From Dactylorhiza incarnata (taxonomy: Eukaryota; Streptophyta; Magnoliopsida; Asparagales; Orchidaceae): 64,000 nucleotides of DNA. Location: the NCBI GenBank assembly GCA_033032865.1, contig JAWHQI010000329.1:620001-684000 (forward strand). The letters run 5' to 3'. Made by a program: the position numbers and the translations under genes. The notes under the pieces are model-generated. The model had not been told where the DNA came from and did no database searches. It saw only the letters and a program-made list of their open reading frames with translations. Shown piece by piece: positions 36,701 to 45,700 of this stretch (position 1 is the first letter of the stretch; the number at the start of each line of letters is the position of its first letter).

Positions 36701-39700
36701 TGCGTCGTTCCTCGTCGGCCCGCTTCACTCGACTCCCACGCGCTCCTCCCTCAGCCGCATCGCCCGCGTCCGCGTACAACGCCGCTCTGTCGTTCCTCGT
36801 CGGTCCGCATCGTCCTCATACGCGCCTGTTTCCGCTCGTCCGCGTACATCGCCGATTCGTCCATGTCCAACCGCTCCATCCAGGTTTCCGCTGCACCAGA
36901 TCCCGGTCGTTCCGCTCAAGATCCACACCTTGCCGCCGATCGCTCTGCTCCAGATCCGCGTTCTTCCGCTACTACTTCCTCGCGCGGCTCTGCCAACCGT
37001 CCTCACCTTCATGCCACCATCCGCATGGCTCCCAACACCTGCTCTAGCAGCGACCCCCCTTCCGATACCGCCGCCGACGCCTTGAGCCGCCGCGTGGAGG
37101 CTCAAGAACAACTCGTTGCCTCCATGCATGCCTCCCTCCTCACCCTCCACTCCAAGATTGACTCCATCCAGGCTTCCGCCGCCGCCATTTCCGCCGCGTC
37201 CGGCTCCGGCTCGCCCGCGGACGACGACTCTCTCCTCGGCGCCAGGCCGCCGCCCATTTCTGCCGGGACCACTCCTCCGCCCATTCCGGGCCGGTCCGCC
37301 CTCTCCCTCAACATTCCCTCTTTTGTCGGCGTCGGCTCGATGGGTCGGGTCGCCAAAGCGGATCAATATTTCTACCTCAACTATACACTGGAGCAGGACA
37401 AGGTGTCTACGACCGTGGTTGGCCTGGACGGCTCGACCCTCCACTGGGCTCGGTGGTCCCGCCAATCCAACCTGTTCCTCTCCTGGCCTGAGCTCAAGCA
37501 GGAGATGATCCGGCGTTATGACACCCTTTACTCGGGCTCCGCCATAGAGCGACTGTGCGGCGTCCGCCAAACTGCAGGCCTGGACGACTATATTGATGAG
37601 TTTGTCGCCTTGGTCACCCACGTCCCCGGCTTGCCGCCCGACCATTACCTGGGCTTCTTCATGCAGGGGCTCCTGCCCAATATCCGCTCCCGTCTCCGCA
37701 CGCACCATCCCCGCACGGTCTCCGACGCCCTTGACATGGCGCGTCTGGTGGAGGCCAACCTCGCCCCTAGGGCACCTGCGCCTGCAGCCAGTCACCACCC
37801 GCCTCAGCCACCCTGGCGGCCACCTCCCTCGACGGCCCCGCTGTGGTTGTCCCCTGAGGGGACCGACCCGGCCGCCCGACGGTTCCCCAACGCATCTCCA
37901 ACAGTGTCTACAACGACTGCCGCAGCAAGGGCCTGAGTTTCCGTGGCCGTCAACCCTACGCTGCTACGCATGTGTGCACCGTTAAGGAGTTCCACGCCAT
38001 CATCGGCGACTTCAACCCGGAGGTCACCTTGGCGGACTTCGAGGCCCTCGAGCTCTCTGAGGGTGACGGCGCGTTGGACGCCTCCTCAGCTACTTTCCAC
38101 CGCTCGGAGTTTCCCTGTTTCTCGGTGGGCGGGATTTCGGGGCCTCAGACCATGAAGCTGGCGGGAAAGTTGTGTGACCGTCCCATTGTTGTCATGGTGG
38201 ACAGTGGTGCGAGCCACAATTTCCTTTCCGCACAGTTGGTGCACCAACTTCACCTTCCATTGTTTCCCTCCCCTGACTTTACAGTCTGTCTGGGCGATGG
38301 GTGTCGCTGACTGACCCAAGGGTGTTGCACCGCTCTCTCCCTGATGGTGGGGTCCTACCCGGTGATCGCGGACTTCTACGCCTTTGGCCTCGGCGGTATT
38401 GACGCCATTTTGCGATTAGTTTGGCGCCACACACTGGGCGAAGTGCGGGTCAACTGGGCGAGTATGACTATGCAGTTCCTCCACCAGAGCCAGATGTGCC
38501 ACCTAGTGGGCGACTCCGCATTGCTTCGCTCTCCAGTCTCCGTTCGCGCGATTCAGCGGACCATCGACGTCGAATTTTCCGCGTGGCTTTGACAACTTTC
38601 CGCTCCGGCACCGCCGCCTCTTCCACACCTGGCCGACCTTCGGGTGTTACTCGCCGAGTTCGCCGACATCTTTGAGGCCCCGACCGGCCTCCCTCCGTCT
38701 CGCCTGATCGATCATGCTATTCCACTCAAGCCCGGTACTGCGTCGGTGTCGGTACGTCCTTACCGCTCTGGCCATGTGCAGAAGGACGAGATCGAGCGGC
38801 TGGTCCGTGAGATGTTGATGGGGGGCCTCATCCGCCCCAGTGCGAGCCGTTTCTCCAGCCCGATCCTGCTGGTCCGGAAGAAGTACGGTAGCTGGCGGTT
38901 CTGTGTGGACTACCGGGAGCTCAACAAGGCCTTCATCCCGGACAAATACCCGATCCCAGTGATTCAGGAGCTCCTGGATGAGCTCCATGGTGCCATATTC
39001 TTTACCAAGCTGGACCTCCGAGCGGGCTATCACCAGATCAGGGTGCGGCCCGAGAGCGTCGCCAAGACCGCTTTTAAGACGCACGACGACCACTACGAGT
39101 TCTTGGTCATGCCTTTCGGCCTGACCAACGCGCTCACCACCTTCCACGCAACGATGAACGACATCTTCCGGGCAGTATTTCGTCGACACGTTCTCGTTTT
39201 TTATGACATTTTGGTATACAGTTCTTCCTAGCAGGACCACCTTCGGCACGTCCGCCTCACTCTGACCACCATCAGGCGCCATCACCTCAAGCTCCACCCG
39301 AAGAAGTGTTCCTTTGGGGCGTCGGAGGTGAGATACCTCGGCCACACCATCTCGGTCCCGGGGGTCGCCTTGGACAAGGAGAAGATTGCTGCAGTCCTTC
39401 ATTGACCGACTACTACATCCCTGCGGGACGTCCGGGGCTTCCTCGGCTTGACGGGCTACTATCGCCGCTTCATCCAGGGGTACGGGGCTCTAGCTCGCCC
39501 CCCTCACGCGGCTCCTGAAGACGTCGGAGGAGGGCCCTTTTCAATGAACAACCCCGGCCGCCACTGCCTTTGTCGCCCTTCAGCAGGCCCTGGTTCACGG
39601 ACCGGTGCTGGACATGCCCGATTTCTCTCTGTCGTTCCTCGTGGAGTGTGATGCATCGGGCTCCGGGGGGGGGGGGGGGGGGGGGGCGCTGCCCTCATGC

Positions 39701-42700
39701 AGGCCGAACGTCCGATAGTCTACTTCAGTCGCGCTTTCTCCAGGACCATCCGCAGCCACTCCGCATACGAGAACGAGCTCATGGGCCTCGTTCTTGTCGT
39801 TCAGCATTGGCGCCCTATCTTCCGGGCCGCCCCTTCGTGGTCCGCACATACCACCACAACCTCCGCTACCTCCTTGAGCAGAAGATCGCCACGCCCGCCC
39901 AACAGGTGTGAGTGGCCAAACTCCCGGGCTATGATTTCACCATAAAGTTCCGCCTGGGGAGGGTTAACCGAGTGACCGACGCCCTTTCTCGTCAAAGGCA
40001 GTCGCCGGAGCTCGCGGCTATCTCTCGGCCGGTGTGGGAAGACGCGGCGACCACCCAACACGAGGTTGAGGTCAACCCCGTTTTGTCTGGGATTCGGACT
40101 GCGCTCATCGCTGACACCACCGCCCATCCACCGTACTCGCTTGTAGGGGGTCGCCTGTTCTTTAAGGGCCGCCTTGTTCTAGCGCCTTCTTCATCGAGCA
40201 TTCCCCGCCTCCTCGCCGAGTTTCACGCCTCGCCCTCCGGAGGGCACGTCGGGGACTTCCGTACCGACCACCGTTTAGCGGCCTCTCTTTATTGGCCCCA
40301 CATGTTCTGACAGGTCTTGACAATCGTGGCCTCCTGTTTGGTCTACCAGAAGGCCAAGTATAAGGCAGCGTTTCCAGTTGGGCTCCTTCATCCTCTTCCC
40401 ATCCCGAACCGCGTTTGGGAGGATGTGGCCATGAACTTCATTACTCGGTTACCGCGCTCCCACCGGCTCGAATGTATCTTGGTCGTGGTGGACAGATTGT
40501 CCAAATACGACCATTTTATCCCCCTCCGTCACCCCTACACCGCCGCCACAGTCGCGGACAACTTCATCAACGACGTCGACGCCTTCATGGGTTCCCTCGG
40601 TCGATCGTGAGCGATCGTGATCCGCTCTTCTTGAGCATCTTCTGGACCACACTTTTCCGGCTACAGGGTACTCGCCTCTGCATGAGCACCGCTTATCACC
40701 CGCAGACGGATGGCCAGTCCGAGGTCCTCAACCGCTGCTTGGAGACGTACCTCCGCTGTTTTGTGGGGGAGCAGCCCCGTGGATGGGCCAAGAGGCTCTG
40801 TTGGGTAGAGTACTCCTACAACACCGCCTACCACCACGCGGCCGGTACCACCCTTTTCATGGTCGTCTATGGCTGGCCGCCGCCCTCCATTCTCCGCCAT
40901 CTGCCGGGAGAATGCCAGGTCGAGAGTCTGGCCACCGCCCTGCAAGACCGTGACACCATCCTGTACCATCTGATGCATCACCTCCTACGGGCCCAACAGA
41001 AGATGTCCTTTGCAAACAGGAAGCGGCGCGACCTCTCCTTCCAGGTGGGGGAGAAGGTGTTCATCAAATTGCACCATACCGCCAGCTGTCCGTGGCCCGC
41101 AGACCCTGCCCGAAGCTAGCCCCCCGGTTTTTTGGCCCCTTTGAGATACTAGCGCGTATCGACGCGGTCGCCTACTGCCTCCGCTTCCCCGCCTTGAGCC
41201 GCATACACCTGGTCTTCTATGTCTCTCAGCTACGCCGCGTGGTGGGCAACCATGCCGAAGTCCCTTCGCGCCATAATTATTTAAAAGATCGCACTTATTT
41301 TATTTCCAAAACTACAGCCCTAGTGTCGGTCTACATCAATTTGGTGTGGCTGCTGGAATATCTCACTCCTATTGTGGGATAGCCGAGCGGCAAGTGTTTC
41401 CAAAATTTTAAAAGTTTAAGGGTTTTAAAAATTTCCATGGAGGCGAGAGTCAGACACCTCGAGGGAGGTTTTGATGACATGGGTAGGCGTATGGAAGAAC
41501 TTTTGACCGCTATCACCGCACTCACCGTCTCCATGAGGGATACGAACCAAGTCATGTTAGGGATGCCACCACGGATCACATCTCGGCCGACGTCAATCTC
41601 GCCGGCGAGGCGCCTTACTACCCGGCCAAGATACTTGATCGCCGCTGCCTTCTTCCGGGAGACCCCACTTTGGAGGAAGTCCTTGTCGCCTGGGCTAATC
41701 ACCCAGACTCCGACGCCACATGGCTTCCTCGGGATGACTTCCCCCGCCAGTTCGCTGACTACTGCTTTGAGGACAAGACACGTTTTCCAGACGGTGGTAT
41801 TGTTACGGACGTGCACGTCAACGAGACGCCATGGCAGGTCTACACGCGGAGGAAGACGATGACGGGTCCGTCTGGAGGAGAGACCGAAGACGCGCCTACG
41901 ACATGATTATCTTATTTGTATTATATTATGTTGTTATGTTCTTTCGTTATCCGCACTCCGCACCTATATGGGGTTGTGTGGTACTCTTTTTGATTATCTT
42001 TGGATGAATGTGTTTTAGGGTTGCTCCATAGAGTCCTCCTCTCAATCTCTTTCCCTCTCTTTCTCTCCTTGCCTCCTCCGGCCCTTCCCCTCGCCGGATT
42101 CCTCTCAAAGAACGTATCAATCTATTGGGCGCAATGGCTGGTGCCCAAGTTTTCATTAAAATTGATTACGCAGCAGGTACCACCAGATTAGAGTATGTGA
42201 GGGAGATGAGTGGAAAACGACCTTCAAAACAAAAGATGGCTTGTATGAATGACTAGTAATGCCATTCAGATTATCGAACGCTCCTAGCACTTTCATAAGG
42301 GTTATGACACAGGTCTGCGGTCCTATTTGGGCAAATTTTTGGTGGTTTATTTCGACGATTTTATCTACATTCAAACACACACTGAGCATCTTTCTTCATA
42401 TTAGACTTGTATGTAAAGTCCTCCGAAAGGAGCACCTATCAATATGAAGAAGTGCACTTTTTTTATCCACGTCTGTACATTTTCTGGGATACATCGTGTC
42501 CACTGCAAACATTTTTGTAGACCTTGATAAAGTTAAATTTATTTGTGAATGGTCAACTAACACGAACATTCATGAAGTACACAGCTTTCACGAACTTGCC
42601 ATCTTATATCGAAGGTTTGTTAGTGGTTTTAGTACGATTATGATACCCTTCACAAGTTGCCTACGTAAGGGCGATTTTGTATGAACCAAAGCTGCCACCA

Positions 42701-45700
42701 GAGCGGTCAATGAGATTAAGGACAAGTTATCCTTAGCTCATGTTCTTCGACTACCCGACTTCAATAAAATCTTTGAGGTGGCCTGCGATGTGTCAGACAT
42801 AGGCATTGGCGGCGTATTGAGCCAAGAAGGGCATCTTATCGCCTACTTTAGTGAAAAGTTAAATGAGGCTAGACAAAAATATTCTAATTATGACCAAGGG
42901 TTCTATGCGATCATCCAAGCTCATGTCATTTTAATTTCTTCTCGCGCCTCCATTTACTAGTGGTTTGTCATGCTCATATTATCATGGCCACAGCACCAAT
43001 GTGCTTCCTATCCATTGCTAATGCCAGAATCATCCATGTTCATCTGTTCATGGCGTTCCTCATTTGCCGCTGCATCCTCTCCCATTTTTGCTCACCCCTC
43101 CTAGTATTTGCATAAAGATGTACTCTTCATTCTCTTCCATGTCCTATCAAGATGGTTGATGGGATTGATGATTGATCTGTTTGTTAAGAAACTTTCTATT
43201 TGTTTGGTACAGGTAATTGTTTTTGGAGAAAGTAACCTAAATAGATTACCGTATTTAAGATGTATTTATTTTGACAATAGATTTCTTTTCAATTAGCTCC
43301 CTAAACTTAACCAACTGGACCATTTAGATCCTTTCAAAACTTCGGGTTCAATCTTAATGGAGTTAAGTCAACAAGGCATTTCCTTGGATCATGAAAGGTA
43401 ACTTCTTCCCTTGTCATGTGTCTCACATATAGAAAGGGCAACCGGGAATTTTTCATATTGGTTTTGTGATGCAATCTAATAATCAATCGATCAAACACCA
43501 CGCAATTCCAGAGATGCAATCACAATTCAATTGCTAAACACAACACAACATCAGCAAATTCAATGAGATCGGAATTGCCTGCTTTCATTTCAATGTAAAG
43601 GCGGGAATACAATTTAGCATTGAAAACAATGTTGTAAACAGGATACTCGACAGATAATTCATTAACGAAATGGCAAGGTAGGATTGATCCTAAGAGGTTG
43701 AATACCTCTGAACAAATCAATAAAAGAGCTAGCAGCTCTAGCTAGTTCAGCACTTTGAAAAGACAACGAAATAGAAAACTCAAACAGCAGCAACACAATG
43801 CATAACTCCTCCTTATCCCCTCAGTTATTTGTATTACTACTTTCCCTTACAAAATTACTTAAGTTTCTTTCCTCCACGAAATGAGCCAAATCACAATTAA
43901 CCACCATTCCCGCCAAAGCAGCATTTCAAGTGGCAGTTAATTCTCAGCTTCAGCACTCCATTTCCAGATGTCATCATTTTGCTACCCAATTTCCCACTTC
44001 AGCCATCTGTTCTACTGATAACATATGGTTTGGTTTCCTAAAACTGAATGAACTTTAAAGTATGTCCTTATCTAATGTCATTTCTGCATTTCTTATGATT
44101 AATCGTTATTTGCTACTGGAAATACTTATCAACTGGATGAAAATCAAACAACATATGTGAAGTTCATAAAGGAATAGTTAATACCTTGTCATCTTTATCG
44201 TTTTCCATATTATCTCGTTTGCATTATTATCTCTTGCAGATAGAAAGAAAGTTTATATATTATCTTTAAATTACAGAGAGGCATTGATGACAACATGGAG
44301 GCTGCATTAGAGTATAATCCTGAAGCATTTGCACGTGTTGTAAGTAAATTTCTTCTTGTGTTCTGAGTGTATTCCTCAGATTTTTGTTATTTCCGATTTA
44401 TCATGATTCTTGTTTTAGGTTATGCTGTACGTGGATATGGAAGTCAATGGTATACCTTTAAAGGTAGTTCTATAACATTTCAATTTTCTTAACACTAAGT
44501 ATTATGAAGCATAGCTTATATCCAGAGGAAATCATTGCCAACATTGTGTGAAATTATATACAGGTTGTATAGAATAAAGTGCTGGTCAATATTTTTTGTT
44601 TCTTTCTAATTTTCCTTTGAACTATCAGCTAGGACTACGATTAGTTTGTCTTGTAATTATCCTTTTCATCAATTTTTATTGTTTTGCACGTGTCAGGGAC
44701 CAACCCATCTAGAGTTGTTAATTTTTGTCTTTGCTTTTATTTTAGGCTCAAGTATGATGATATCTAGCCGAATTATCTGGCTGAGACTTGTTAAGGCGTA
44801 CCATTAATGAAGAAGCACTGATGCATCTGAAGTTCCGGAATGGTTGGAGTGCCTATTCATGACCTTTGGCTGCTTATGCACCAGTCGACACATTGATTAA
44901 ACATTAAATATAGGCGACCATTGCTTTTGAAGCATCTTCTGTAACATAATCGTTCATTGAATGATCATTCGACGATTACATTCTGCGATTGCTTCCGCTC
45001 AACAGTTTTAGATAGCTGCTGGAGCAATCACCTTCCAGCATTTATATCATTGTGAATGATGTAATTTGAATGTCCATGTAATAAATCACCAATATTTCTT
45101 GTCACACCTAGCTACAAATATTTTTTGCCACATGGCGACTTCCCTGGTAATGATGTGCCATTCATGATGACGTGTGCTAGTGGGGGAAAATATGTATATA
45201 CGCTCGTATTTGACTATTCATACTACATTGATCGAGAATATTCACATGCAATAACCACTAGGGCATGAAAGTACGAATACGTCTCTTGTATGTCATTTGC
45301 GCAAAATTATTGCATGACCTTAACCAGTCTCACAAAACTTGGTTTGAGAAGTTTAATCAAGTGGTTTAGGCTATTGAGTTTCATCGTGGTTCCTCTAAAA
45401 TTTTCTTTTTTTTACTCATCATCTTCAAAAGGGCACTGTTACTGTTGGTCTATGTTAATGACATTAGTATCACAACCGATGATGTAGTAGAGATCTCCTA
45501 GATTAAGAATCATCAAGCTATAGAGGAAGGATCTAGGCCTTCGTTATTTTTTGGGGATTAAGGTACCTTTCCATGGCGACCTCTTCACCCTCTCACAGAA
45601 GTACCACACAGATCTTCTTCAAGATGTTGGAGTAATACGCCTATGGATGCCAATGTGAAGTTTTCTTCCATTGCCTTCTCCTCTGAACCATTGTTGCCTA

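Larger units (their letters stand above)
36331..42119 (+). mobile_element. Ty3/gypsy chromovirus B (5.8 kb, Reina-like size)
   Basis: LTRs 36331-36658 (328 bp) and 41801-42119 (319 bp) start TGTTACGGACG and end CGTATCA. A 5-bp duplication ATCTA flanks the element (36326-36330 and 42120-42124). Gag, protease, RT, RNase H, integrase and a chromodomain-like end are in order on the plus strand, with many stops and frameshifts. The usual initiator-Met primer site is not recognisable after the 5' LTR. Inserted in the RT gene of element A. Confidence 0.88.

Noticed and set aside
36725..37798. 357-codon antisense frame opposite chromovirus B gag
   Set aside because: GC-rich shadow of the gag gene; Gly/Arg/Val-rich composition and no domain.
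38647..39402. 251-codon antisense frame opposite chromovirus B RT
   Set aside because: Shadow of the RT codons; no independent motif.
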